NCBI GenBank assembly: GCA_937894495.1
Contig: CALCRR010000065.1
Coordinates: forward strand, 1 to 12,734
Length of the DNA stretch: 12,734 bases
Reading direction: 5' to 3'
Source of the DNA: an uncultured Ruminococcus sp.
GTDB lineage: Bacteria > Bacillota > Clostridia > Oscillospirales > Ruminococcaceae
Part shown: positions 6,266 to 12,734 of the stretch, in pieces
Numbering within the stretch: the stretch's first letter is position 1
Layout of the letters: each line of letters begins with the position of its first letter
Notes under the pieces: model-generated
The model's database searches: none
What the model was told of the DNA's origin: nothing
Seen by the model: the letters and a program-made list of their open reading frames with translations, nothing else
Position numbers and translations under genes: made by a program

Positions 6266-6610
6266 ATGGACAATATAAAGGCAATAACAGTACGGTTTGA
6301 CCTTTCTAAAGAGCGGGATTATGCCGTATGGGAGCATCTTCACAAGGTCGGAAAAAGCCGTTTTAAAACTTGCAGCAATGCCGTTATCGAGGAAATAAAG
6401 AAATATATTTCCCTGACAGATACGGTTGAACTGCTGAACGACACCATTTCCAATAGCGTAAAAACATCTATCCGTGAGGAGTTTGCAAGGATAATTTCTC
6501 CCGACGGAACAGACCGCAGTAAACCAAATGAGAAAACCGCTGACGAAACAGCCGCAAAAGCTGTTCCCGATCTGTCGGCTCTGTTAGACAGCGATTTTCT
6601 CGCAGGCTGA
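6266..6610 (+). CDS. Probable ParR-type adaptor protein
   Basis: A 114-residue soluble protein directly behind the actin gene (six-base gap), the position where type II partition operons carry ParR, the adaptor joining filament to centromere. The first 50 residues (ITVRFDLSKERDYAVWEHL, then SRFKTCSNAVIEEIKKY) have the beta strand plus two helices of a ribbon-helix-helix-like fold. The C-terminal half is a polar, probably disordered linker ending in a short motif LSALLDSDFLAG, which could be the actin-binding tail. Its ribosome site is weak (GTGAG), suggesting coupling to parM. I cannot confirm family membership by sequence alone; the name rests mostly on context and fold pattern. Confidence 0.6.
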   Translation: MDNIKAITVRFDLSKERDYAVWEHLHKVGKSRFKTCSNAVIEEIKKYISLTDTVELLNDTISNSVKTSIREEFARIISPDGTDRSKPNEKTADETAAKAVPDLSALLDSDFLAG

Positions 6611-6615
6611 ATTTA

Positions 6616-6650
6616 ATCCGCATTATCAATTTTATATCGGTAATGCGGAT
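6616..6650. repeat. Perfect 10-bp hairpin before mobC
   Basis: ATCCGCATTA (6616-6625) and TAATGCGGAT (6641-6650) are exact inverted copies with a 15-base loop. A-runs rather than T-runs follow on the plus strand, so it is a poor terminator. Position just ahead of mobC and the relaxase suggests a possible relaxosome or regulatory site. Confidence 0.5.
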
Positions 6651-6671
6651 AAAAAAGCACTGTTTTCACAC

Positions 6672-6712
6672 TTTAGCAGGCTTAGATTTTGTAGCAACAA
6701 AATCATTACTGC
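6672..6712 (-). repeat. Hairpin repeat copy B, oriT-like
   Basis: GATTTTGT (6685-6692), loop AGCA and ACAAAATC (6697-6704) form a perfect hairpin, extended by GCAG (6676-6679) and CTGC (6709-6712). On the minus strand the hairpin is followed by TAAGCCTGCTA, matching copy A at 4609-4640 except for the loop and one base. The two copies thus face each other across tnpW-parM-parR. It lies just in front of the mobC ribosome site. Confidence 0.5.
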
Positions 6713-6732
6713 AACAATTACGGAGGTACATA

Positions 6733-7065
6733 ATGAACAGAGAAAAATTTATAAAATTCCGTGTAAACGGAGAGGAAGAAACAAAAATTAAGGAGCGTGC
6801 AGAAAAAGCAAAAATGAATATCAGCACATTTGTCAGAAACTGCGCTCTGAACGATAAAATTACTGTCTGCGATTCGGCTGAAATATACCGTCTTAATTCA
6901 TCGCTTCGTGCTATCGGACGAAATATAAATCAGATAGCGACTGTCGCAAATTCAACATCGCAGATATATTCGGGCGATATTTCATCTTTGCGTGAGCAGT
7001 TTGAAAAAATTTCTGAAAGCGTTCTCGAATACACAAAATCGGTAAGCGGAAATGGCGATAGTTAA
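6733..7065 (+). CDS. mobC: MobC-like relaxosome accessory protein
   Basis: A 110-residue protein with ATG at 6733 behind a strong site (CGGAGG). The N-terminal half (KFRVNGEEETKIKERAEKA, then NISTFVRNCAL) is a ribbon-helix-helix DNA-binding fold. The later motif LRAIGRNINQIAT is the conserved signature of MobC mobilization proteins, which bind the transfer origin and help the relaxase open it. A frame starting at 6643 exists but reads through the hairpins and lacks a ribosome site. The 3' end overlaps the relaxase start by 14 bp, typical of co-translated mob genes. Confidence 0.88.
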   Translation: MNREKFIKFRVNGEEETKIKERAEKAKMNISTFVRNCALNDKITVCDSAEIYRLNSSLRAIGRNINQIATVANSTSQIYSGDISSLREQFEKISESVLEYTKSVSGNGDS

Positions 7066-8389
7066 GTATAACGCCGTTCATGTGTCGCCCAAAGCGCACC
7101 TGAAATATATCCTCAATCCAGACAAGAATGAACAGATGAAATATGTCACGGGGATATGCTGTAATGACGATCTCGAAAATGCTCACGCAGATTTCAAGCA
7201 GTTGTTTGAAATGTATGACAGTGAAAAATTCGATGTTTACAAAAAAGGCGCAGGCAAAAATCATATTCGCCTGCACACATATATCCAGTCTTTTGAAAGC
7301 AATGTTTCTGCGGAACTTGCTCACGAAATAGGCGTTAAATGGGCAAAAGCAATGTTCGGTGAAAACCGTCCCGTTATTATCACGACACACACAAACACCA
7401 AACACGCACATAATCATATCGCTGTCTGTCCATACGATATTTACGGCAAAAAGTGGCACGCAAACAAGGCAACATTAAGACTTGCAAGAGAAACTTCGGA
7501 TAAGATCTGCAAGGAATATCATCTTGAAATAATTGAAAATCCCAAAAGATACGGAACTATTCCCTATGCAGAATGGCTCGCAAGAAATAACGGAACATCT
7601 TGGAAAGTAAAAATGGCGGACGATATTGACAGAATTATTCTTGATCCGTCCGTCAAAAATATGGAAACATTCATTGAGAAAATGAAGTCCGAGGGATATA
7701 TTTTCACCAATGAAAAGAAACTTATCTGCAAACCTCAGAATGTCAAAAACGGCTGTTCTTTGTACAGGCTCGGCATCGGCTACAAATACGATAATCTGCG
7801 TATTCGTATCGGACAGAAATATAAAGAATTTGCGGGTGCCGATCTGACGGGATTAAGTGGAAACGAACTCTGCATAAAATCTTTTCTCAGGGATTTTCAA
7901 AGAGTGTATTATCGTCAGCCGCTTGCGGATAAGGATATTTACAAGGAATTGCAGGACAATGCACAGCTTCTGACCTACATTTCTAATCATAATATTCATT
8001 CGGAAAAAGAACTTGAAAAACTCGTCAATCAAATTTCCGCTGACCATTATAATAAGTCAATGGAAGCAAATAAATACAGATTTGCTCATCCCGATGATTA
8101 TGAACATATCATGCTTCTTGAAAAGCAGGCGGAAGAAATTGAACACCGCAAATATGAAGCCGCAAAAATATACAGAGATTATCTGCGGCTCAAAGAGCAA
8201 GCGTCTGCCTATGATTATCTCAAAAACACTCAGAATATGTCTGCCGGTGATAAAAATATTATCGGTCAAATAAATTTCACCGTAAAATTGAGAAAAATAG
8301 TAGCATGGGCAGATAAAGTCAAAGCAAGAGCAGCGGAAATAAAGGAACAGCAGGAACGGGAAAACAGAAACAGTTATTACAGCCGCTGA
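7052..8389 (+). CDS. Relaxase/mobilization nuclease (MOBP-like)
   Basis: A 445-residue DNA-nicking transesterase that would cut the transfer origin and lead the strand into a recipient. The N-terminal catalytic domain has a likely active Tyr20 (AHLKYILNPDK), a second conserved stretch HIRLHTYIQSF (about 71-81), and the three-histidine metal motif THTNTKHAHNHIAV (His113, His118, His120, His122). This is the PF03432-type relaxase layout. The C-terminal half is Lys/Glu rich and helical, probably a DNA- or coupling-binding region. The ATG lies inside the end of mobC. The 3' end overlaps the convergent STAND gene by 13 bp. No coupling ATPase or secretion genes are visible, so transfer probably needs a helper element. 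Confidence 0.92.
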   Translation: MAIVKYNAVHVSPKAHLKYILNPDKNEQMKYVTGICCNDDLENAHADFKQLFEMYDSEKFDVYKKGAGKNHIRLHTYIQSFESNVSAELAHEIGVKWAKAMFGENRPVIITTHTNTKHAHNHIAVCPYDIYGKKWHANKATLRLARETSDKICKEYHLEIIENPKRYGTIPYAEWLARNNGTSWKVKMADDIDRIILDPSVKNMETFIEKMKSEGYIFTNEKKLICKPQNVKNGCSLYRLGIGYKYDNLRIRIGQKYKEFAGADLTGLSGNELCIKSFLRDFQRVYYRQPLADKDIYKELQDNAQLLTYISNHNIHSEKELEKLVNQISADHYNKSMEANKYRFAHPDDYEHIMLLEKQAEEIEHRKYEAAKIYRDYLRLKEQASAYDYLKNTQNMSAGDKNIIGQINFTVKLRKIVAWADKVKARAAEIKEQQERENRNSYYSR

Positions 8390-10665
8390 ATACTCGTTTC
8401 GGGAAAATATGTATCGGATAAAATATATCCGTATTTTTCAAGCAGATATGCGGCTGTCTGTTTTCTCATATTCAGCGAATCATCGTCAAGGTATTTTTCA
8501 TATTCTTGGAATGATTCATTGAACAGGTGTATCGCTTCATCAAAAAATCTCATACGGACATCGGCACAGGCGGCATCAAACAGCAGTCCCGCAAGCTCTG
8601 AACTGTTGGCTTTTACGGCAATTCTCGCCGTTTCCAGTAAAACGGTATGCGCTTTAAGATGCTCATCATAATTTGAAAGAACAGCCGCATAATTCTTTTT
8701 CATAGCGATATAATCTGCGGTCACAATTTCATTGGTTTCATAAATTGAAATTGCTTTTTCCATAAACAGCTTAGCCATTGTTCTGTTTCCGCTGTCGTGA
8801 TAGATCACGCCCATATTCATATTGAGATTGGCAAGCAAAACAGGATCAGTGATATTCCCGGCAATCTTCAAGGCTTTCTGCTGATAATAAACCGCCTTTG
8901 CTTCGTCATTTTCAAACACCGATTTACAGCGGGCACGGTAATTATAAAACAGCGCTTTATCCTTTGCGGTTACCGATTCACCGCAGTTAATGATATTGTT
9001 CATTTCGCTGACCGCAAAATACATACCGTTTTCATCTCGGTAATTATCCATAAATCCGAAACTATCTTCAACAAAAGTGAGATATGCGGGAATATCGTCT
9101 TTAACGGAATAGCGCATTATATTTACGGAAGTTGAGATTATCAATTCGTGATCGTCAAAATACTGTCCTATGTTAAGACAAAGAGCATGAATGTTCTCAA
9201 TAAAAGCGGAACATTTTTTGAAGGACGGTAAAAGCTCCTGAATTGCAATATCACGGATCATCGGGTGCAGAGAAATAATATCCGCCGATGAATTGTTTAT
9301 GTATCCCAATTCGATCAATTCATTTACGGAGTTTAAATCAGCGAGAACAAGCAGTTTTGCAAATCTGCGGCTGCGGATTCCGCTTTCTGGAATAAACACC
9401 ATATTCCGCATAACATTTTTCAATTCATCATCAAGTGTATCAAATGAACAGAGTATTTTCAGATGTTCAAAATATGTGGCTCTGGTGTTTATCCCGTCTT
9501 TTCTGACATTTACTTTATCGGTGGTGTGCGGGTCGGCACTGTTTTCTTTCAGCTTTTCAAGAATTTCATCGGGAGTATGCAGACCTTTCTGCATTACCCG
9601 TGCGGCAAGCTCAACGGCAAAAGTATGATGATGAACAGCTTTGATTATTTCGGTAACTGCGGCTTTGTTTTTATCAATATCATCATAGAATTTTCCCGCA
9701 AGCGAATACAGAATATCCGCATTTTCGATTTCTTTCAATTCAAACGAAACGGCGGATTCAATGACACTTCTTGTAGTAAAAATAATTCTGCAATTATAAA
9801 GCAGCATCAGGTTGAGGAATTTATCCGCACTTTCGCTGACATTGAAATTATCAATTATCATCAGCACGGAATTTCCGAGATTATGAAAATATTTATGGTG
9901 ATTTCTGAAAGTCTTTTCCCGATCATCATAAATATCATCGGCAAACATCGCAGCGGTTATCATATTTTTCAGATCACCGTTATAGTTGAAATAAAGAATA
10001 TCCGAATATTCTTTGCGGTATTTTTTAGCGTAGGCTTTCACAAATTCGCTTTTGCCTATTCCGGGGATTCCCGTAACAAATACCTTTGTGTTTGTTTTCA
10101 TTATCCCGTGAAATTCTTCCAATTCTTTCTCCCGTCCGCAGAAATATTTACAAGGCGGCGGGACTTCCGCACCGATCACTCGGTCGTGTACACTGTCTGT
10201 TTTCGATACAAGCAGATTGTCGGGCGATATTTGTTTTCTTTCGAGTGCAAATAAAATTACTCTGCCGATAAAATCACATTTTTCGGTATCGTTCTCAAAA
10301 GGAAAACCGTCCGAAAGCTCCCGCTTTTTCCGCTCGGAAACAGAGGTATCATTCGTCAGTAAATCATAGATATTTCTTACGGTCATATCTATATCCACAA
10401 TTTTGGAAAGGAGGTTATTTTCAATGTCGATACCAATATTTTCTCGGTTCTCATCGTTCATATAATAAGATTTTAAAAGCGATGTCACGGGAGCTGTTCC
10501 CTTTATCCAGCGGCTTACGCTTGCGGAATCAAAGGAATAATCGGCATCGGAATTATAGAACGATTCAAATAATTTCGTGATAAAGTCTATCTGCGTAAGA
10601 CTTTCATCGTCACGAAGATTTTCAAGTATTATTTCGGCTGTATTTCCGAATGTACAGTATTTCAC
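8377..10665 (-). CDS. STAND/NB-ARC NTPase with DNA-binding-like N-terminus and TPR-like C-terminus
   Basis: A 762-residue protein from a GTG at 10665 (GGGGTG five bases upstream). Residues about 1-110 are an unassigned N-terminal domain containing ASVSRWIKGTAPV (48-60), which resembles the recognition-helix end of phage-type helix-turn-helix folds. The NTPase core has Walker A TGIPGIGKS (198-206), Walker B VLMIIDNF (267-274), the RIIFTTRS sensor (293-300), a GLPL-like helix HHHTFAVELAARV (345-357) and an MHD-like LHPMIRDIA (466-474). Residues about 565-730 form TPR-like helical pairs (YYQQKALKIA, then LFMEKAISIYE). STAND proteins are switches that oligomerise when their repeats sense a ligand; known ones act in transcription control or phage defence. 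Here it is cargo between the relaxase and recombinase. No nuclease, TIR or protease effector is evident, so a regulator is at least as likely as a defence protein. Confidence 0.85.
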   Translation of the reverse strand: MKYCTFGNTAEIILENLRDDESLTQIDFITKLFESFYNSDADYSFDSASVSRWIKGTAPVTSLLKSYYMNDENRENIGIDIENNLLSKIVDIDMTVRNIYDLLTNDTSVSERKKRELSDGFPFENDTEKCDFIGRVILFALERKQISPDNLLVSKTDSVHDRVIGAEVPPPCKYFCGREKELEEFHGIMKTNTKVFVTGIPGIGKSEFVKAYAKKYRKEYSDILYFNYNGDLKNMITAAMFADDIYDDREKTFRNHHKYFHNLGNSVLMIIDNFNVSESADKFLNLMLLYNCRIIFTTRSVIESAVSFELKEIENADILYSLAGKFYDDIDKNKAAVTEIIKAVHHHTFAVELAARVMQKGLHTPDEILEKLKENSADPHTTDKVNVRKDGINTRATYFEHLKILCSFDTLDDELKNVMRNMVFIPESGIRSRRFAKLLVLADLNSVNELIELGYINNSSADIISLHPMIRDIAIQELLPSFKKCSAFIENIHALCLNIGQYFDDHELIISTSVNIMRYSVKDDIPAYLTFVEDSFGFMDNYRDENGMYFAVSEMNNIINCGESVTAKDKALFYNYRARCKSVFENDEAKAVYYQQKALKIAGNITDPVLLANLNMNMGVIYHDSGNRTMAKLFMEKAISIYETNEIVTADYIAMKKNYAAVLSNYDEHLKAHTVLLETARIAVKANSSELAGLLFDAACADVRMRFFDEAIHLFNESFQEYEKYLDDDSLNMRKQTAAYLLEKYGYILSDTYFPETSIQRL

Positions 10666-10702
10666 GAATTCACCCCATTAACTGAAAAATTCATCTGTAT
10701 CA

Positions 10703-10731
10703 AGTATATCACAATTTGCACAAAAAAGCAA
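10703..10731 (-). promoter_or_regulatory. Promoter of the STAND gene
   Basis: On the minus strand TTGCTT (10731-10726) and TATACT (10708-10703) are separated by 17 bp, with a TG two bases before the -10 region. It sits about 38 bp before the GTG start. The inverted repeat at 10713-10740 covers its spacer and -35, so a bound protein would block it. Confidence 0.65.
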
Positions 10732-10740
10732 GTGCAAATT
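10713..10740. promoter_or_regulatory. Inverted-repeat operator between STAND and recombinase genes
   Basis: AATTTGCAC (10713-10721) and GTGCAAATT (10732-10740) are exact inverted copies with a 10-bp spacer, so half-sites are 19 bp apart, about two turns. The site overlaps the STAND promoter and ends 26 bp before the recombinase -35. It suits a dimeric repressor controlling both genes. The STAND protein's own N-terminal domain is a natural candidate binder, but this is inference. Confidence 0.6.
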
Positions 10741-10765
10741 TGGTGTTGACAGTATAGAATTTGTA

Positions 10766-10794
10766 TTGATTTTCGGCGGATTATGATGTATAAT
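10766..10794 (+). promoter_or_regulatory. Promoter of the serine recombinase gene
   Basis: TTGATT (10766-10771) and a perfect TATAAT (10789-10794) are separated by 17 bp. It points into the recombinase gene, whose ATG is 44 bp downstream. It diverges from the STAND promoter. Confidence 0.75.
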
Positions 10795-10837
10795 AAAGAT
10801 ACTATCATGATCTGCTGTTCAAGAAAGGTAGGTAAAA

Positions 10838-12502
10838 ATGAAACAGCAGACTAACAGAATAACAGCACTTTATTGCAGACTTTCAAAGGACGATCTTCTC
10901 AAAGGCGACAGCATGAGCATACAGCATCAGAAAGATATGCTCTCTAAATATGCCGAGGAAAACGGCTTTTCGTTCACTTCTTACTATGTGGACGACGGGT
11001 ATTCCGGTACGAATTTCAACAGACCGTCTTTTCAGAAACTCATTGAGGATATTGAGGACGGCAAGGTCGGAATTGTTATTGTAAAAGACCTTTCCCGCCT
11101 CGGTCGTGAATATCTCAAAACGGGCTACTATACAGAAATTTTCTTTCCGCAGAACAATGTTCGCTTTATTGCGATAAATGACAATGTTGACACTCTTGAC
11201 GGTGACAATGATTTTGCGCCGTTCAAGAATATCATTAATGAATTTTATGCGAAAGATATTTCCAACAAGATCAAGGCTGCTATGAGGACAAAAGCCTTAA
11301 ACGGCGATTGTCTGACGGGAATGGCTCCCTATGGGTACAGCAAAGACCCGAACGACAAAACAAAGCTGATCCCCGATGAACACGCCGATCATGTCAGAAT
11401 GATGTATCAGATGGCATTGGAAGGTCATTCCTGCGGCGAGATCGCCACAAAGCTCACTAAAATGGGACTGCTTATCCCGAAAGCGGAAAACTATGTCAGG
11501 AACGGAAAGAAAGACTGTGAATCTTATCCAAAATACCCCGATTTCTGGCTTAAAGCTACCGTTAAAAGTATTCTTCTGAATCCCGTTTACACGGGAAAAA
11601 CGGTCGCTCTCCGCTACACAAACAGGTCGTTCAAGGACAAGCACAGGATAGAGCGTCCCGAATCGGAATGGATCGTTACCGAGAATACTCACGAAGCACT
11701 TGTAAGTCAGGCTGATTACGATACGGTCTATAAGCGTTTATCCGTAAAATGCCGTGATAAGGTCGAGAATCCCGACAACATTTTCAGAGGTCTTGTGAGG
11801 TGTTCCGACTGCGGAAAAGTACACGGTTTTTCAAAACGCTATGACAACAGGGATTCAAAAGGCTGCTACCGCTGCCAGACTTCTATCCGCTACGGAAAAA
11901 AGTATTGTTCTTCTCACTACATAACCTTTGAACAGCTTTATGAGATCGTTCTCGAAGATATAAAGTGTCACGCTCACCTTGCTGCCGAGGATTCCGAAAA
12001 GTATATCGCAATTCTTACAAAGGCTGCTGACGAGAACAACACCGCAAGCAGATCATCGCAGAAGTCCGAGCTTGAAAAGCTGAAAAAAAGAGCATCGGAA
12101 CTTGACACTCTTTTACAGAAACTTTATGAGGACAAGGTTTTCGGTGTGATTACCGAAGAACGCTACTTTGCAATGTCAGGCAATATGGAAAAGGAATTGT
12201 CCGAAGTCAGAAAGCGTATAGAGGAGATTTCAAAAACGCTTTCCGATACTGAGGAAGATAAAAAGAACGCCGCCGATTTCTCTGAACTTATCGGAAAATA
12301 CACCGATATTGAGGAATTGACTTATGAACTTGTTCACATTCTTATCGACAAGATAATTATTCACGAGCGTGAGATTGTGGACGGAAGAGCAAAAGTCAGG
12401 GTCGATATTTATTACAGATTTATCGGTCTTGCGGAAAATATGAAACACACAGTCGTTGACAGAAGAAGGGGTTCTGTAATCCCTTACGGCTGCGAGGTTT
12501 GA
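10838..12502 (+). CDS. Large serine recombinase (TnpX/TndX type)
   Basis: A 554-residue site-specific recombinase that would excise and integrate the element. The resolvase-type catalytic domain has the nucleophile Ser16 (LYCRLSKDD), DDGYSGTNFNRP (52-63) and DLSRLGRE (84-91). A recombinase domain follows (about 160-260, with GMAPYGY and an LLNPVYTGK motif). A zinc ribbon has CSDCGK (Cys322, Cys325) and later Cys/His (about 343-360). A coiled coil (about 400-470) and a DUF4368-like C-terminal segment (about 480-545) complete it. Length is usual for this group. The ATG follows AAAGGTAGG. The stop is only about 30-50 bp before sequence that belongs to an unrelated helicase gene, as expected when the recombinase sits at the element end. 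Recombinases of this type often cross over at a GA dinucleotide. Confidence 0.95.
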   Translation: MKQQTNRITALYCRLSKDDLLKGDSMSIQHQKDMLSKYAEENGFSFTSYYVDDGYSGTNFNRPSFQKLIEDIEDGKVGIVIVKDLSRLGREYLKTGYYTEIFFPQNNVRFIAINDNVDTLDGDNDFAPFKNIINEFYAKDISNKIKAAMRTKALNGDCLTGMAPYGYSKDPNDKTKLIPDEHADHVRMMYQMALEGHSCGEIATKLTKMGLLIPKAENYVRNGKKDCESYPKYPDFWLKATVKSILLNPVYTGKTVALRYTNRSFKDKHRIERPESEWIVTENTHEALVSQADYDTVYKRLSVKCRDKVENPDNIFRGLVRCSDCGKVHGFSKRYDNRDSKGCYRCQTSIRYGKKYCSSHYITFEQLYEIVLEDIKCHAHLAAEDSEKYIAILTKAADENNTASRSSQKSELEKLKKRASELDTLLQKLYEDKVFGVITEERYFAMSGNMEKELSEVRKRIEEISKTLSDTEEDKKNAADFSELIGKYTDIEELTYELVHILIDKIIIHEREIVDGRAKVRVDIYYRFIGLAENMKHTVVDRRRGSVIPYGCEV

Positions 12503-12535
12503 GGAAGTTATAATCTTGGCGCACAATGAACAGTA
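12503..12535. other. Probable right end of the mobile element
   Basis: The bases between the recombinase stop and the first clear helicase codons must hold the attachment junction. The helicase frame continues plausibly to FGEIKTDFE (last codon 12536-12538) and then gives an unrelated peptide. The crossover base is not determined; several GA/TC dinucleotides are present nearby. Confidence 0.45.
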
Positions 12536-12734
12536 TTCAAAATCAGTTTTAATTTCCCCGAAGTCCGCCGCCCATTCGTCAAAATGCTGTATTCCGAGAT
12601 CAGCAAGCATATCTCGCTGCAGATACCTCATGAGTGTATATAATTCCGACATAGAGTTAGAAATTGGCGTTCCACTTGAAAGGACTAATCCTTTACTGCC
12701 CGTTTTTTCATCAAGGAATTTGCTTTTCATCAGA
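12536..12734 (-). pseudogene. Interrupted SNF2-type helicase gene of a conjugative element, internal fragment
   Basis: The minus-strand frame enters from the right edge and reads KSKFLDEKTGSKGLVLSSGT, then PISNSMSELYTLMRYLQ, and HFDEWAADFGE. These are hallmarks (motif III region SGTPxSNSMxELYT; FDxWAxxFGE) of the very large helicase/methylase proteins encoded by Tn1549-type and related integrative conjugative elements. Homologs continue through a T-x-x-E stretch and an acidic Pro-Glu-Gly loop, but here the frame passes into the recombinase end and loses similarity. So the gene appears split by element insertion. Only about 66 residues are in the window; the upstream part lies beyond the right edge, and the downstream half is not seen at the left of the element. 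Confidence 0.75.

Noticed and set aside
5174..6343. A 389-codon minus-strand frame over the actin gene
   Set aside because: It is longer than the actin gene itself but has no recognisable domain, is rich in Phe/Val/His as an antisense artefact would be, and conflicts with clear ParM motifs on the plus strand.
6616..6650. Hairpin before mobC as a terminator of the par genes
   Set aside because: The stem is followed by an A-run rather than T-run on the plus strand, and on the minus strand the T-run precedes the stem.
6911..7459. A 182-codon minus-strand frame across mobC and the relaxase
   Set aside because: It is antisense to two well-supported genes and has a Phe/Ile/Cys-rich composition without motifs.
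9463..10254. A 263-codon plus-strand frame inside the STAND gene
   Set aside because: It is antisense to the Walker motifs, has low-complexity Ile/Phe-rich content and no ribosome site.
12230..12552. Continuation of the helicase frame through the recombinase 3' end
   Set aside because: Beyond about 12536 the translation loses helicase similarity and overlaps the recombinase coding end on the other strand, so it is a chance read-through of the junction.
1..12734. CRISPR arrays, tRNA or rRNA genes, IS transposases
   Set aside because: No regularly spaced repeats of CRISPR size, no clover-leaf or rRNA-like sequence and no DDE or HUH transposase motifs were seen.

Overview
The window comes from a Gram-positive gut-type anaerobe, most likely a Ruminococcus-like member of the Oscillospiraceae/Clostridia. 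This rests on a moderately AT-rich sequence, strong AGGAGG-type ribosome sites, an AgrD-type peptide signal, a secreted protein with cellulose-binding-like domains, and a Clostridial type of mobile element (TnpW, large serine recombinase, MOBP-like relaxase). The species call is inference.

Region 1 (about 1-4460, all on the minus strand) is a complete agr-type quorum-sensing locus followed by a secreted surface-type protein. Read in the direction of transcription the order is agrA (LytTR regulator), agrC (GHKL sensor kinase), agrB (peptide-processing membrane protease), agrD (51-residue pro-peptide), then the 5' part of a large secreted protein with two CBM-like and at least two FN3-like domains that runs off the left edge. 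A consensus promoter lies in front of agrA. The order A-C-B-D differs from the familiar B-D-C-A. The leaders of agrB, agrD and the secreted gene hold repeats that look like regulator sites.

Region 2 (about 4460-5177) is a junction zone without an intact gene. It holds a 3' remnant of another GHKL kinase gene on the plus strand, a hairpin related to one upstream of mobC, a C-rich stretch, two terminators and a promoter with three 11-bp-spaced repeats.

Region 3 (about 5178-12535) is a mobilizable element. A plus-strand run encodes TnpW, a ParM-like actin ATPase, a probable ParR-type adaptor, MobC and a relaxase. A minus-strand cargo gene encodes a 762-residue STAND/NB-ARC NTPase with a DNA-binding-like N-terminus and a TPR-like C-terminus. 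A divergent large serine recombinase follows, and its stop lies within a few tens of bases of the apparent right end. No conjugation channel genes are visible, so the element probably needs a helper, unless it continues outside the window.

Region 4 (about 12536-12734, minus strand) is the broken end of an SNF2-type helicase gene of the kind carried by large conjugative elements. It suggests that the serine-recombinase element inserted into another element. The matching other half of the helicase is not seen at the left side of the element inside this window.

The strongest candidates for something new are the rearranged agr locus with its predicted CHFWF thiolactone signal and adjoining secreted protein, and the STAND protein with its divergent, operator-bearing control region next to the recombinase.
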